Notes: generated by a model not told the origin, from the letters alone. Positions 24,840 through 34,793 are shown, counted from the first letter of the stretch. The stretch: DNA of 41,459 nucleotides from Bacillus massilinigeriensis (GCF_900111815.1 NZ_LT630027.1:1-41459); one strand, 5' to 3'. Numbers and translations are program-made.

Positions 24840-25241
24840 TTAGTATTTTACAACCGTAGTCACGCTTCGCTTGGAAGCAATAGTTCGTCTCACCAGTTCT
24901 TCTTTCCATTTTTTTTCACTTAACTGATATTGACCATATTGATCCTTATAAGTCTTATTTAAAAGATTTATCGTCCTTGCTTCTTCAGGATAATTAAAAG
25001 ACAATGCTTTGCCATGGCGGCCCTCTTCATAGATATATAGCTCAATAACGTCACCAAACTCCATGATTTTGTCTAAAAAGGTTACAAATTCGAAGTCTTC
25101 TTCACCATATTCATAAACATACGGCAGTGTAAATGGTAAATGTGCCTTATAATTTTCACCACTAATAAATGGGAAGTTATTATTCTCTTGATGGAACTCT
25201 TGTATCGGTCTTAAACTTGCAATAAAATAATGACTGGTCAT
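24840..25241 (-). CDS. Uncharacterised cytoplasmic protein
   Basis: The best start is the ATG at 25241 (MTSHYFIASLRP), with AGGTGATGA upstream. This gives 133 residues, seven fewer than the longest open frame. It has no signal or membrane segment. It is rich in aromatic and acidic residues (YVYEYGEEDFEFVTFLDKI, FGDVIELYIYEEGRHG) and ends in a basic tail. I do not recognise the family. A clean terminator follows, so it is a single-gene unit. Confidence 0.6.
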   Translation of the reverse strand: MTSHYFIASLRPIQEFHQENNNFPFISGENYKAHLPFTLPYVYEYGEEDFEFVTFLDKIMEFGDVIELYIYEEGRHGKALSFNYPEEARTINLLNKTYKDQYGQYQLSEKKWKEELVRRTIASKRSVTTVVKY

Positions 25242-25261
25242 TTCATCACCTACTTTTGGCA

Positions 25262-25614
25262 ATCATTAGTTGTAATTTTATCTCTATATCATATTTAATA
25301 TTAGTTAGTTGATTTTTATTAATGCGCCATATATTATACAAGTCGAGCTTCTCAATACTTGTAAATATTCATGTAGATGCAAACCCACATTATGAAATTG
25401 GAAAAAGAAGTCACCCTCTACCGCTATACAAGTGATTATCTAAATTTAGAAGCTATTTCACCATATGGTTTATTGGTATAATACCATTTTAATTCAGACA
25501 TAGTGGTCTCGTTAGAGTCTTTCAGACCACTAAAACTATCTTAAGGTTATTAAAAACAGGGGGATCGTTTTGAAAATAAGCTTCGTTGTAAATCCACATT
25601 TCTTAACGGAACTC
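25262..25614. other. Intergenic stretch
   Basis: It holds an inverted repeat AGTGGTCT/AGACCACT at 25502-25531 with no T-run. This lies downstream of the large polysaccharide enzyme (minus strand) and may stabilise its 3' end. Nothing else was recognised. Confidence 0.5.
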
Positions 25615-28600
25615 CTATATAGTTTCCTTTGCATCTTCGACAATCGTATTTTCCTTTGTTGCGTTGCCTTTTCGCTTTAGCTTACCCCAGCCGACGGTTC
25701 CTCCTTTTAGCGCCGAGAAGATTGATTTAATCACGACATAGGTCATCAGGTGCTTGTACAGGATGCGCTGTAGGAACAAAGAGCTTAGCGGCTTTGGATC
25801 TTCTTTTTCTAAACGGAATGCGTATAATGCAGCAAAGAGATCGAGCAGATAGAAAAGGATAAACCCAATGGCTGCTTTTTGAGGCTGGGTGTTAAAAAGG
25901 GCCAGGATGAACAAAATGTCAGCCAGCGGCGCTATTGTCTGGTAGACATATTGAAACAGCCACATGTTTGGAAGAGCGATATAACCTAATGATTTATTCT
26001 TCCAGCTAAATAAAGCTGAGCGGTGTTTCCATAAGCATTGCAGGGTACCGTACACCCAGCGGTAGCGCTGTTTTGCAAGACTCTTGATATCTTCTGGAGC
26101 CTCTGTGAACGCATAGGCTTTCTCTTCAAATTCAATTCTTTTGCCGTTGCGAAGAAGCGTAAGGGTGATATCGGTGTCCTCCGCTAGTGTATCCTCTTGG
26201 AAGTAACCTGCTTCCTCCACATCAGTCTTTCTCCACGCACCGATTGCGCCTGGTACAACCGTGATGCAGTTGAGGGTGGCAAAGGCTCTTCTCTCAAGGT
26301 TGAAGCCTGTCACATATTCGATATGCTGCCACTTTGTAAGGAGGTTTCGTTTGTTGCCTACCTTTACGTTTCCTGAGACCGCAGCGACATTTTGATGTTT
26401 AAAATGATTCACGAGCAGGGAAATGGCATCTTCAGCAATGAGGGTATCGGCATCAAGGGCGACAACGATTTCTCCCTTTGCTTGATGAAAGCCAAGATTG
26501 ACTGCAGAAGACTTGCCGCCGTTCGCTTTTTTAATCAGTCTCACTAAAGGCTGGTTAACATAAGCAGCCTCTACAATAGCAGCCGTTTCATCTTTAGAAC
26601 CATCGTCAACTACCAGAATCTCCAAGTTTTTGTAAGTGTTCGCAAGAATAGAATTAATCGTTTTGCAAATTACTTTTTCCTCATTGTAGGCGGCAATGAC
26701 GACACTAACAAAGGGAGTGAAGTTAGGGTCTATCACAGTTTCCTGATATCTTTTTCGCTGTCTCCACGAAAGGAATACGAAGACAATCAGCCTTAAAATA
26801 CCTAAAAAGATTGCAGAATAAAATAGGAGATTTAAGCCTGAATGCCAGCCTTTCATGGCCATGAAGACGGCTTTATCATAAATTAGAAAAGGGCTGTCCT
26901 TGCTTACTGCCGGCATGACTTCTTTCTCGCTTTTTCCAAGAAGGCCGCCAATGGTTGTAAAAGTATAGCCGCGCGCTTTAAGCTCACTTATGATCAGCGA
27001 CAAGGCCTCTACCGTGCTGGACCGGTCACCGCCGGAGTCATGCATCAGAATCACATTTCCATTCTCCAGCTGGCTCAATACCCGGTTCACCACTTTATTT
27101 TTAGAGATACCTTTCCAGTCGTCCGTATCAATTTGCTTCCCGACCATGGTGTAACCCATCTCTTGTGCCCGTATTATTGGCACAAGTTCTTTATTTGTTT
27201 GCGGGTTAGCTTCGGCCACATATGGCGGGCGGAAGAGTGTCATCGAATGGCCTGTAATTCCTTGAAATAAGCGCTGAGTCGCATTCAGTTCCATTCTTGT
27301 TTGATAAGGAGTGCTTGATGCGATATCAGGGTGGGAATACGTATGGTTGCCAATTTCGTGGCCTTCCTTGTGCATTCTTTTAACGAGTTCTGGATGCATA
27401 AGCGCATTTTTTCCGACGATAAAGAAAGATCCCTTAATATCATTCTTTTTCAAAATATCCAATATTTTTGGTGTGTACGCAGGATCTGGGCCGTCATCAA
27501 AAGTCAGAACGATTTCCTTCTTGTTGGATTTCCCGTGCCGTACAATTTCTAATGGATTTGGCAGTTTGTCATAGCTTAACTTTTGGACCATGCTGTTCGA
27601 ATCCAATTCGACCGTTCTTTTTCCTGCTTTTAGGGGAGCGGTTATCTGTAAGACTTCTCCTTCTCCCGTACTGTTCACAGGATTTGGACTAGCTAAGGAC
27701 GTAAGGGCACCGGACGGGTCCTTGAATTCCTTCGGTTTATTGATAAATTTCCACACAGCAGGATCTTCAGAACCGAGGCGCCAGATTGCTACGCCTTTTG
27801 AGCCGCTGTCGATTCCCAGCCTCATTTGGTTGTAAAAAGATGCGGCATCAAGGAACCAGACAGTATAGTTTTTACGGTCCTTTTTATAGCGGAAATAAGG
27901 ATTGCCTGATTGTTGATGCCAATAAATTGGAATGTTGTTTTTCCTGCTTAGCTCCATGACATCTCTAAAGGTCATTGCTTCTGCAGGTTTTTTCGAATTT
28001 TCCTCCCATTTATAGCCGTAGTTTCCTAAACTCACAACTAGTTTCTCGGAAGGGATATTAAGCTTGCTTAATTTATTTTTTACCCAGTCAGTTGATGCAA
28101 TCGGTCCAGGCGTACTTGTTGAGTAATGCTGGTCATATAGCATGATAAACACCCTGTCTGCATTCGCAGCGATCGAAGGATAGTCAAAGCTATTGTTGCC
28201 TGGCGGGAGATCGACAGTGACTGCTAGGCCATTCTGATGAAACGCAGCATACGTTTTTTTCATAAACTCGGTAAACTGATTTCTGTCCTTTGGATGGACT
28301 TCTTCAAAGTCGATATTGATTCCATCAAAATGATTGGCCTGTACAAAAGTAAGCATATCTTTTATAAAGCGGTCTTCGGCACCAGGGGTGGTAAACAGCC
28401 GGTGGAGAATTTCTCCATCCCATTTATTGTTAACAAAATTATTAACTAATGGAAGCACCTTAACATCGTGTCTCTGTGCGATTCCTTTCATTTCGATATC
28501 CGTGTTCGCTTTTAGAGAGAGATCAGGATTAACCTGAAGCCACTCTGGTACCAGCGTTGTGATCGATTTTACATTTTTCTTGAAGGAAGATTTACTGTTA

Positions 28601-29304
28601 TTGTCCCAATTGACGTAAAAGCCATAAACCTCCTGTTTTGACTCTATTTGTTTGTCTTCTAAGCGTCCCATATTCTCTTTTTTCACTGTTTGCGACGGAA
28701 AAGCCTTTTCACTGATCCTGGCATTGACAGGTTGTATGCCGCTCTTTGCTGTTTTTTCTTTTAAGGCAAGCGAGGGAACGGCCGGTTTCGTATTGAGGCT
28801 TTGGTTAAAAAACAGTGCAATAATCACCATCAAGATGGCAAAGCCGACACTCATTCGTTTAATAATCGACCAGCGGCTTTTAGCAGGATCAAGAAAAACC
28901 TGATCTTGATCGCGATTTTCTTTTTTCAGTCCTAGATTGTAGAACCAGTGGAAAAAGAAATAACAAATAAGGCCAATTATGCCGCCCATCAACCCGGAAA
29001 CAATGCTTTGGGAAGATTGGAATTTTGCTTCTATTACAGCAAAAAACCAGTATTTATCCAGCCAGCCCAAATCAAGCACGGGCAAATCACGCATATTTGG
29101 TATAAAAGCTGTAACAAAAGCACCTAGTAATAAGGCAATGATATTAAGGCGAAACAAAAGAGAAAAAGCCAGCAATAATAAAATTCTTAAATTACCTAAA
29201 GGCAGAAAGGCTAGAAAAAATCCAAGTGTACTCGCAATTGCTCCCGCATTCCCGGTTACAGGTGCAAAAAAGGACCTGACAATCCATCCAAAAACTCGAT
29301 TCAT
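25615..29304 (-). CDS. Trifunctional GH18-NodB-GT2 membrane polysaccharide enzyme
   Basis: A 1229-residue multidomain protein. Residues 1-170 hold several membrane helices. A GH18-like (YaaH/chitinase type) domain spans about 225-520, with FDGINIDFEE at 326-335 carrying the catalytic Glu. A NodB polysaccharide deacetylase spans about 595-785, with TFDDGPD (601-607), His654 and His658, RPPY (692-695) and LMHDS (His755). After a membrane helix (about 822-846) comes a GT2 glycosyltransferase with DDGS (900-903), DAD (951-953), EDTD (1042-1045) and QRYRW (1079-1083), then C-terminal membrane helices. All three catalytic sites look intact. The GT2 would polymerise and export a hexosamine polymer, with extracytoplasmic deacetylation and hydrolysis: a fused counterpart of PgaB/PgaC. 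The polymer is unknown. It forms a single-gene unit. Confidence 0.88.
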   Translation of the reverse strand: MNRVFGWIVRSFFAPVTGNAGAIASTLGFFLAFLPLGNLRILLLLAFSLLFRLNIIALLLGAFVTAFIPNMRDLPVLDLGWLDKYWFFAVIEAKFQSSQSIVSGLMGGIIGLICYFFFHWFYNLGLKKENRDQDQVFLDPAKSRWSIIKRMSVGFAILMVIIALFFNQSLNTKPAVPSLALKEKTAKSGIQPVNARISEKAFPSQTVKKENMGRLEDKQIESKQEVYGFYVNWDNNSKSSFKKNVKSITTLVPEWLQVNPDLSLKANTDIEMKGIAQRHDVKVLPLVNNFVNNKWDGEILHRLFTTPGAEDRFIKDMLTFVQANHFDGINIDFEEVHPKDRNQFTEFMKKTYAAFHQNGLAVTVDLPPGNNSFDYPSIAANADRVFIMLYDQHYSTSTPGPIASTDWVKNKLSKLNIPSEKLVVSLGNYGYKWEENSKKPAEAMTFRDVMELSRKNNIPIYWHQQSGNPYFRYKKDRKNYTVWFLDAASFYNQMRLGIDSGSKGVAIWRLGSEDPAVWKFINKPKEFKDPSGALTSLASPNPVNSTGEGEVLQITAPLKAGKRTVELDSNSMVQKLSYDKLPNPLEIVRHGKSNKKEIVLTFDDGPDPAYTPKILDILKKNDIKGSFFIVGKNALMHPELVKRMHKEGHEIGNHTYSHPDIASSTPYQTRMELNATQRLFQGITGHSMTLFRPPYVAEANPQTNKELVPIIRAQEMGYTMVGKQIDTDDWKGISKNKVVNRVLSQLENGNVILMHDSGGDRSSTVEALSLIISELKARGYTFTTIGGLLGKSEKEVMPAVSKDSPFLIYDKAVFMAMKGWHSGLNLLFYSAIFLGILRLIVFVFLSWRQRKRYQETVIDPNFTPFVSVVIAAYNEEKVICKTINSILANTYKNLEILVVDDGSKDETAAIVEAAYVNQPLVRLIKKANGGKSSAVNLGFHQAKGEIVVALDADTLIAEDAISLLVNHFKHQNVAAVSGNVKVGNKRNLLTKWQHIEYVTGFNLERRAFATLNCITVVPGAIGAWRKTDVEEAGYFQEDTLAEDTDITLTLLRNGKRIEFEEKAYAFTEAPEDIKSLAKQRYRWVYGTLQCLWKHRSALFSWKNKSLGYIALPNMWLFQYVYQTIAPLADILFILALFNTQPQKAAIGFILFYLLDLFAALYAFRLEKEDPKPLSSLFLQRILYKHLMTYVVIKSIFSALKGGTVGWGKLKRKGNATKENTIVEDAKETI

Positions 29305-29562
29305 CTATATTTCCTCCCCAAAGTGCTGTCGAAGTATATGAGTATTTTGGCAAATCGATTTTTTATAAAAGCATGTTTCCATTTCAGCTTTCGACAAAAA
29401 GTGACTAACAACATAAACTTAGGTAACTATGTTGGAAACTTTGGGGGTAGGAGGAAAAGAATTTTCAAAAAGGGTATTGGAAAGCGTGGGAGAATTTAGG
29501 GGAGAAGCGGTTTTTATCCCACACTTTCCGCTTATCAGTATCGTCATATTATTTTAAGCGTT

Positions 29563-30537
29563 TTACTTTTGTACTTCGATAAGATTTAAAACCTGTTCCT
29601 TTTTTGGAAGAGCTGAAATGGCTCCTATTCCTGCAGCAGTCAGCGCGCCGCTTGCATTGGCAAACTGGAGGATTTCAGCATGTCGTTCCATTAATACTTG
29701 AACAAGGTTCTTAGGGGTTGCCTGTTCTTCAAGCAGCTTAAACAAGAACCCACCGATAAAAGAATCTCCAGCACCGGTCGTATCCTGGACATCCACTTTA
29801 TATCCGGAAGATTGCCAATTTGCGCCTTTGACATGTAGTTTGGCACCTGCTGCGCCTTTTGTATATACGACCGCCAGCACATCACCTTTAAAAAGGGACT
29901 GGATGGCTTCCTCTGTATTACTAATTCCTGTTATAAACTCCAATTCTTCATCGGAAATCTTAACGAGATGCGCCTGCGGCAGGAATTCAAGTATTGCTGT
30001 ACGGCATTCCTCAGAATTATCCCATAATGGCAATCTGACATTAGGATCAAAGCTTATAAGGCCGCCCTTTTCTTTCATCAAAACAATTGCTCTTTTATGT
30101 GCCTGTTTCATGGGACTCTCGACCAAATCAACAGAGCAAAAGTGAAGGATGTCACCCGTCCCAAACCAATTTTCCTTCACTTCATTTTCCGTAAAAAGAA
30201 GATCGGCAGATGGTTTACGATAAAAGGTAAAATCACGTTCTCCGTTCTCTTTCAGCGATACGAACGCTAGACCTGTATTTGCTTCTTTTGTGCGAAAGAT
30301 TTTATCTGTTTGCACTCCAATATTTTCGAGCTGTTCAATAAGGTAGTCACCAAATGCATCACAGCCAACCTTAGTGATCATTGATGCTTCGTGTCCGTAT
30401 TTAGCCACTGCAGCAGCAACATTGGCGGGAGCGCCACCTGGAGCCCGTTCAAAGAACAGTACATCTTTTAAGGCGACTCCTTTCTGCCGTGGGATAAAAT
30501 CAATTAATATTTCTCCGATTGAGTAAAGTTTCGTCAT
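29563..30537 (-). CDS. scrK: Fructokinase (PfkB family)
   Basis: A 324-residue PfkB-family sugar kinase. The start is the ATG at 30537 after AAGGGTGAG. A longer open frame reaches into scrB and is not the real start. The sugar-binding GGAPANVAAAVAKYG lies near residue 35, and the catalytic ATP-site motif DTTGAGDSFIGGF near residues 250-262, with Asp as the base. It phosphorylates the fructose released when ScrB cleaves sucrose-6-phosphate. It lies 10 bases after scrB. Confidence 0.9.
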   Translation of the reverse strand: MTKLYSIGEILIDFIPRQKGVALKDVLFFERAPGGAPANVAAAVAKYGHEASMITKVGCDAFGDYLIEQLENIGVQTDKIFRTKEANTGLAFVSLKENGERDFTFYRKPSADLLFTENEVKENWFGTGDILHFCSVDLVESPMKQAHKRAIVLMKEKGGLISFDPNVRLPLWDNSEECRTAILEFLPQAHLVKISDEELEFITGISNTEEAIQSLFKGDVLAVVYTKGAAGAKLHVKGANWQSSGYKVDVQDTTGAGDSFIGGFLFKLLEEQATPKNLVQVLMERHAEILQFANASGALTAAGIGAISALPKKEQVLNLIEVQK

Positions 30538-30547
30538 CGTCTCACCC

Positions 30548-32038
30548 TTAAATCGATATTCCTTGCGAAAGCTCATACATGCTATAGCTGCAGCTGATTT
30601 TCCCATCACTGAAAATTTTGATTCCTGTTGATTCTGCTTTTGGGAAAACCCGGGCAGTAAAAACAACTTTACCATCATTGAGAAAGATTTCTGCAATACT
30701 GTGGTCAACAAATATCTGGACCTTCACCTTGTCCTCTATTTCAAGCTCCGAGCTTCTTACATAACCGTATTCCCCGCCAAAAGCCGCCTCGAAATTCTCA
30801 CGGTTTAAGCTAACGGTCTGCTGACCACGGTTAAACTCCAGCATAAGCCCTTCATTTTCAGAAGCAAACAATTCAATGCCGAATTTGTTACCTTCTATCT
30901 CTTTGAACTCCACTTCAAGTTCATATTGGTCTGATTGGTTCCTGATTTCTCCGCCAGCTTCCGGAAGTATCATTCTCCTGGATTTTGATGTTTGTCTTAG
31001 CAATTTTAATTCCTGTACAGGCTTTTGAATAAGCTTTCCATTAACAATTCTTAATTCTCGTGGAACGGATAGGCAGTGTGCCCATGACTCTTTGTCAGAC
31101 GGATAATCCACTTCACCCATTCCGGCCCAAGAAAATAGGAGGCGCTCATTATTTTTGCCAACAAAGGTCTGTGGGGAATAAAAATCAAACCCTTTTTCTA
31201 GCTCTTGATAATGATCTACTTGAAAATTCAAATTTTCAAGGTCCAGTTTGCCCAGCAAATAAATGACATTATAGATATTGTAATAATTATGTCCTTCCGC
31301 ATTCAAGCCCTGCGGTGAGATAATCATCACATCAAAACCATCCAATTCAAAAATGTCCGGACATTCGAGCATATAAACAGATGCAGGAAATTCGAGGCTT
31401 ACCTTTAATTCACCTTTAAAAGACCAGTCAATGGCATTGTCAGATTCATAGACAATAATGGCACCTGTTAAATTCGTTCTTTGCGCTCCAAGAATCATGT
31501 AAAATCTGCCATTCTTCGCAAAAACCTTAGGGTCGCGGACATGGCCGGTATATCCTTCCGGTACGCCTTCAATAACCGGGTTTTTTTTGTATTTCGTGAT
31601 TGTGCAATCCTTATCCATTATCGCCAGGCACTGATTAGCCGTTCTTTCCGATGCGCTATATTTAATATTCCCGGTGTAATACATGTACAGTTTCCCATCC
31701 ACTTCTAGAGAACCGCCAGAATAAGCTCCGTGAGATTCATAATCTTCTAAAGGGACCAGAGCCACCGGAAGGCGCTCCCAATTGACCAGATCCTTTGATT
31801 TTACGTGGGCCCAGTGTTTGTTCCCATGAATCGCATCAAACGGAAACCATTGATAAAAGACATGGAATTCTCCATTGAAATAGGCAAGACCATTCGGATC
31901 GTTCAATAGGCCGCATTGAGGGTGGATATGATAAGCCGGCTTCCATCTCGAATCAGCAGATTTTGCTTTAAGCTTTTCAAGTTCATTTTCTTGTGCTTCA
32001 TAAATCGTTCTATATTTTGGTTCCGTATATCTTGGCAT
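30548..32038 (-). CDS. scrB: Sucrose-6-phosphate hydrolase (GH32)
   Basis: A 496-residue GH32 enzyme. The N-terminal five-bladed propeller carries the nucleophile Asp47 in LLNDPNG, the stabiliser in GHVRDPKVF (RDP, 168-170) and the acid/base Glu225 in ECPDIF. The C-terminal beta-sandwich has FVDHSIAEIFLNDG. There is no signal peptide, as expected for an intracellular enzyme acting on PTS-imported sucrose-6-phosphate. The ATG follows AGGAGGG. A hairpin between scrA and scrB may tune relative expression. Confidence 0.94.
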   Translation of the reverse strand: MPRYTEPKYRTIYEAQENELEKLKAKSADSRWKPAYHIHPQCGLLNDPNGLAYFNGEFHVFYQWFPFDAIHGNKHWAHVKSKDLVNWERLPVALVPLEDYESHGAYSGGSLEVDGKLYMYYTGNIKYSASERTANQCLAIMDKDCTITKYKKNPVIEGVPEGYTGHVRDPKVFAKNGRFYMILGAQRTNLTGAIIVYESDNAIDWSFKGELKVSLEFPASVYMLECPDIFELDGFDVMIISPQGLNAEGHNYYNIYNVIYLLGKLDLENLNFQVDHYQELEKGFDFYSPQTFVGKNNERLLFSWAGMGEVDYPSDKESWAHCLSVPRELRIVNGKLIQKPVQELKLLRQTSKSRRMILPEAGGEIRNQSDQYELEVEFKEIEGNKFGIELFASENEGLMLEFNRGQQTVSLNRENFEAAFGGEYGYVRSSELEIEDKVKVQIFVDHSIAEIFLNDGKVVFTARVFPKAESTGIKIFSDGKISCSYSMYELSQGISI

Positions 32039-32065
32039 GTTGTTCCCTCCTGCTGAAATAGCGAT

Positions 32066-32085
32066 GAGAGGAATTACTTCCTCTC
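32066..32085 (-). promoter_or_regulatory. Intercistronic hairpin between scrA and scrB
   Basis: GAGAGGAA pairs perfectly with TTCCTCTC around a four-base loop, with no T-run. Such stems can protect an upstream mRNA end after processing. Function is inferred. Confidence 0.55.
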
Positions 32086-32115
32086 AACTGGGATTATTCA
32101 TCATTCGATTACTTA

Positions 32116-33516
32116 TTATCGATTGTCTTTTAATTGTTTATCGGAAAAACCAAACAACCATGTTAAAACAAATGCTATAGCAATAGCTATGATATTTACG
32201 AGTAAATAAAGTAAAATTTGTCCATTTAAATAAAGCAATGTTCCAGGAATAACCGTAATAGCCATTCCTGTTGCTTTTAAACCAAAGATAGATGCGAAGA
32301 AGCCCCCGACACCACCGCCAATAAGGCCCATCAGGAATGGTTTTCCATATCGGAGATTCACACCAAAGATGGCTGGCTCGGTTATTCCTAAAAAAGCGGA
32401 TAAGGATGACGGAAGAGCCAATGCTCTCAATTTTTTGGATTTAGTCTTTAAACCTACTGCCAATGTAGCGCCACCTTGAGCCGCAACGGCAGCGGTAACA
32501 ATTGCGTTATATGGATTATTACCCAACTTTTCAAGCAAGGAAATTTCAAGCATATTGAAAACATGGTGTACACCTGTTATAACAATAATTTGGTTTAAGA
32601 ACCCAATTAGGAATCCGCTGATGCCAAAAGGCCACTTCAAAACAGCAACAGTTGCATCCAAAATCAAATTTTCAACCGTATGGAAGACAGGGCCAATAAC
32701 AAATAACGCCAGGCTAATCATAATTAATAATGTTAAAAAGGGTGTTACAACCAAATCAAGAGTATCAGGAACACGTTTGCGAATCATTTGCTCTAGTTTG
32801 GCACCGACGATACCGGCAATAAATGCTGGCAATACAGATCCTTGATAACCTACCACTGGGAGAAATCCAAGGAACAATATTGGTTCAGCGCTCCCTCCTG
32901 CGACGTTCCAGGCATTCGGTAAGGCTGGACTAACTAGCATAAGTCCCAGAACGAGACCAATAATCGGAGTTCCGCCAAAAACTCTGAAAGTAGACCACGC
33001 AACAAGTGCAGGTAAAAAGATAAAAGCAGTATCAGTCAAGACTTGCGTAAATAAAATGAAGTTTTGTGAAATGTTATCTGGTGATAAACCGAATAAAGCG
33101 AGGATTTGTTCCTGCATAACAAGTCCGCGCAACCCCATGAATAATCCGGTTGCAACAAGAGCAGGGATGATAGGCACAAAAACATCTCCAAAGGATCGAA
33201 TTGCTCTTTGGAATGTATTCCCACTTTGAGCGGCTTCTTTTGCTTGATCTGATTTGGTGGAACCTCCAACCCCGAGACGTATTACTTCGTCATAAATTTT
33301 ATTGACAGTTCCCGTTCCTAAAATTACTTGATACTGACCAGAGTTAAAAAAGGCACCCTTTACTTTCTCAATGTCTTCGACTCTCTGCTGGTCTATTTTT
33401 TCCTTGTCCTTTATCATAATTCTTAGCCTCGTAGCACAGTGGGCAGCTGATAAAATATTTTCTTGTCCGCCTACTGCTTCGATTATTTCCTTTGCAATTT
33501 GACTATTTTCAGCCAT
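32116..33516 (-). CDS. scrA: Sucrose-specific PTS enzyme IIBC
   Basis: A 466-residue PTS permease. The IIB domain (residues 1-85) carries the phosphorylated Cys in SAAHCATRLRIMI, followed by KGAFFNSGQYQVILGTGTVN. The IIC domain has about ten membrane helices, with GITEPAIFGVNLRYGKPF near the C-terminus as the family's substrate-site motif. No IIA domain is present, so a separate glucose-type IIA must donate phosphate. The ATG at 33516 follows AAGGAGGG. A longer open frame begins inside the operator. Specificity for sucrose is inferred from scrB and scrK next door. Confidence 0.92.
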   Translation of the reverse strand: MAENSQIAKEIIEAVGGQENILSAAHCATRLRIMIKDKEKIDQQRVEDIEKVKGAFFNSGQYQVILGTGTVNKIYDEVIRLGVGGSTKSDQAKEAAQSGNTFQRAIRSFGDVFVPIIPALVATGLFMGLRGLVMQEQILALFGLSPDNISQNFILFTQVLTDTAFIFLPALVAWSTFRVFGGTPIIGLVLGLMLVSPALPNAWNVAGGSAEPILFLGFLPVVGYQGSVLPAFIAGIVGAKLEQMIRKRVPDTLDLVVTPFLTLLIMISLALFVIGPVFHTVENLILDATVAVLKWPFGISGFLIGFLNQIIVITGVHHVFNMLEISLLEKLGNNPYNAIVTAAVAAQGGATLAVGLKTKSKKLRALALPSSLSAFLGITEPAIFGVNLRYGKPFLMGLIGGGVGGFFASIFGLKATGMAITVIPGTLLYLNGQILLYLLVNIIAIAIAFVLTWLFGFSDKQLKDNR

Positions 33517-33537
33517 TAGCAAACCCTCCTTAAAAAA

Positions 33538-33551
33538 TGAAATCGATTTCA
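33538..33551. promoter_or_regulatory. LacI-type operator 1
   Basis: TGAAATCGATTTCA, a perfect palindrome with central CG, ends 21 bases upstream of the scrA start codon. It is the likely binding site of the LacI-family repressor ScrR. Confidence 0.8.
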
Positions 33552-33569
33552 CAAAAAAATAAAAAAATA

Positions 33570-33583
33570 TGAAATCGATTTCA
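33570..33583. promoter_or_regulatory. LacI-type operator 2
   Basis: The same perfect palindrome, TGAAATCGATTTCA, 32 bases from operator 1 (about three helical turns). It is next to an AT-rich TATAAAAAT that could be a -10 region for scrA. Confidence 0.8.
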
Positions 33584-33672
33584 TATTTTTATAAAAAAAA
33601 TCCTAAAAACATTCATTGATTTTCATTATTAAAATCAACTTCTATCTTTAGGTAAAAAGCAAATGTCACTTA

Positions 33673-33686
33673 TGAAATCGATTACA
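33673..33686. promoter_or_regulatory. LacI-type operator 3
   Basis: TGAAATCGATTACA, one base off the palindrome, lies 103 bases from operator 2 and just after the scrR stop codon. It could support repressor looping. Confidence 0.65.
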
Positions 33687-33692
33687 CACTGA

Positions 33693-34688
33693 TTATATAC
33701 TATCTCTTATAATTAGTCTATATCCTAAAATTACCTTTTTATCATTCCGTTCATTTTTAACAATTTGGTCAAGGAGCAATAATGCGGCTTCTTTGCCAGC
33801 TCTCTGATTTTCATATTCAATTGTTGTTAAGGCTGGCTGAACATACTGAGAAATATCAGCAGCCCCCATTCCTGATACTGCTATTTGATCCGGAATTTTA
33901 TATCCTACTTCTTTCAAATACTGCATTGCTCCTATAGCTATTCTGTCTGTTACAGCGAAGACGGCATCAGGAATCTCTTTTGTTTCAGAATGCTCCATTA
34001 TTATTTTCATTGCCTCGTAGCCCGATGGTATATCGAAATTTGTCGTTTTTACCCATTCTTTTCTAACCACTAGGTTATGTTCTTCCATTGATTTAAGGAA
34101 CCCTTGTTTCCGATCCAAGCCAACTGCACGATCTGATTCATCGACACCAATGAAAGCGATGTTTTTATATCCTTTTTCTATGATTGCTTTTACCATCGTT
34201 TTTGAGGATTGAAAATCTTCATAGGTTACACTGCAAACGCCAGGAATGTCTTGGCCAATAGCTACAAAAGGCAGTTGGAGCTGTTCAATTTCAGTGATTA
34301 GCTCCGCATTTATATTCGTAGCAAATAGAACAATCCCATCTACTTGCCTGCTTTTTAATAATCGGATATACTCGATTTCTTTTTCAGGTTCAAGATTAGT
34401 TGTTGTCAGTAAGATTTGAAAACCTTGCTTACTAAATACATCATTCATTCCATCTACAATACGACTTGATGTTTCGGTACTGATCTTTGGAAGGATAACT
34501 CCAATGACTTTTGTTTGTTTTGTTCGAAGTGATTTTGCATGTTGACTTGGCACATACCCTGTTTTTTCAACCACTTCCAGCACCCGTTTTCTAGCAGCTT
34601 CACTTACATAACCTGATGCATTTAAAACTCTCGAGACGGTTGCTCTTGAAACATTCGCCATCTCTGCAATTTCCTTTATCGTCAACAT
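33693..34688 (-). CDS. scrR: LacI-family repressor of the sucrose operon
   Basis: A 331-residue LacI/GalR regulator. The HTH at residues 3-25 is TIKEIAEMANVSRATVSRVL, followed by the hinge segment near residues 45-60 and a periplasmic-binding-like effector domain (VIGVILPKI, AVTDRIAIGAMQYL, VSGMGAADISQYVQPALTTI). The ATG at 34688 with GGGAG eight bases upstream is preferred over the TTG before it. The gene is upstream of and co-directional with scrA, with three matching operators in between. The inducer is probably a sucrose or fructose derivative. Confidence 0.9.
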   Translation of the reverse strand: MLTIKEIAEMANVSRATVSRVLNASGYVSEAARKRVLEVVEKTGYVPSQHAKSLRTKQTKVIGVILPKISTETSSRIVDGMNDVFSKQGFQILLTTTNLEPEKEIEYIRLLKSRQVDGIVLFATNINAELITEIEQLQLPFVAIGQDIPGVCSVTYEDFQSSKTMVKAIIEKGYKNIAFIGVDESDRAVGLDRKQGFLKSMEEHNLVVRKEWVKTTNFDIPSGYEAMKIIMEHSETKEIPDAVFAVTDRIAIGAMQYLKEVGYKIPDQIAVSGMGAADISQYVQPALTTIEYENQRAGKEAALLLLDQIVKNERNDKKVILGYRLIIRDSI

Positions 34689-34793
34689 CAAAACATCTCC
34701 CTAACTTGCTATCAAAACCATAATACCAATGGATTGCCTGATTCACAATGTCTCGTTTCCATTTCACCAGTCTAAAGAACCAAAAATATTAAA

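Noticed and set aside
25571-25680. A small plus-strand ORF with TTG start after AGGGGG
   Set aside because: It runs antisense into the end of the large polysaccharide enzyme and has no recognisable features.
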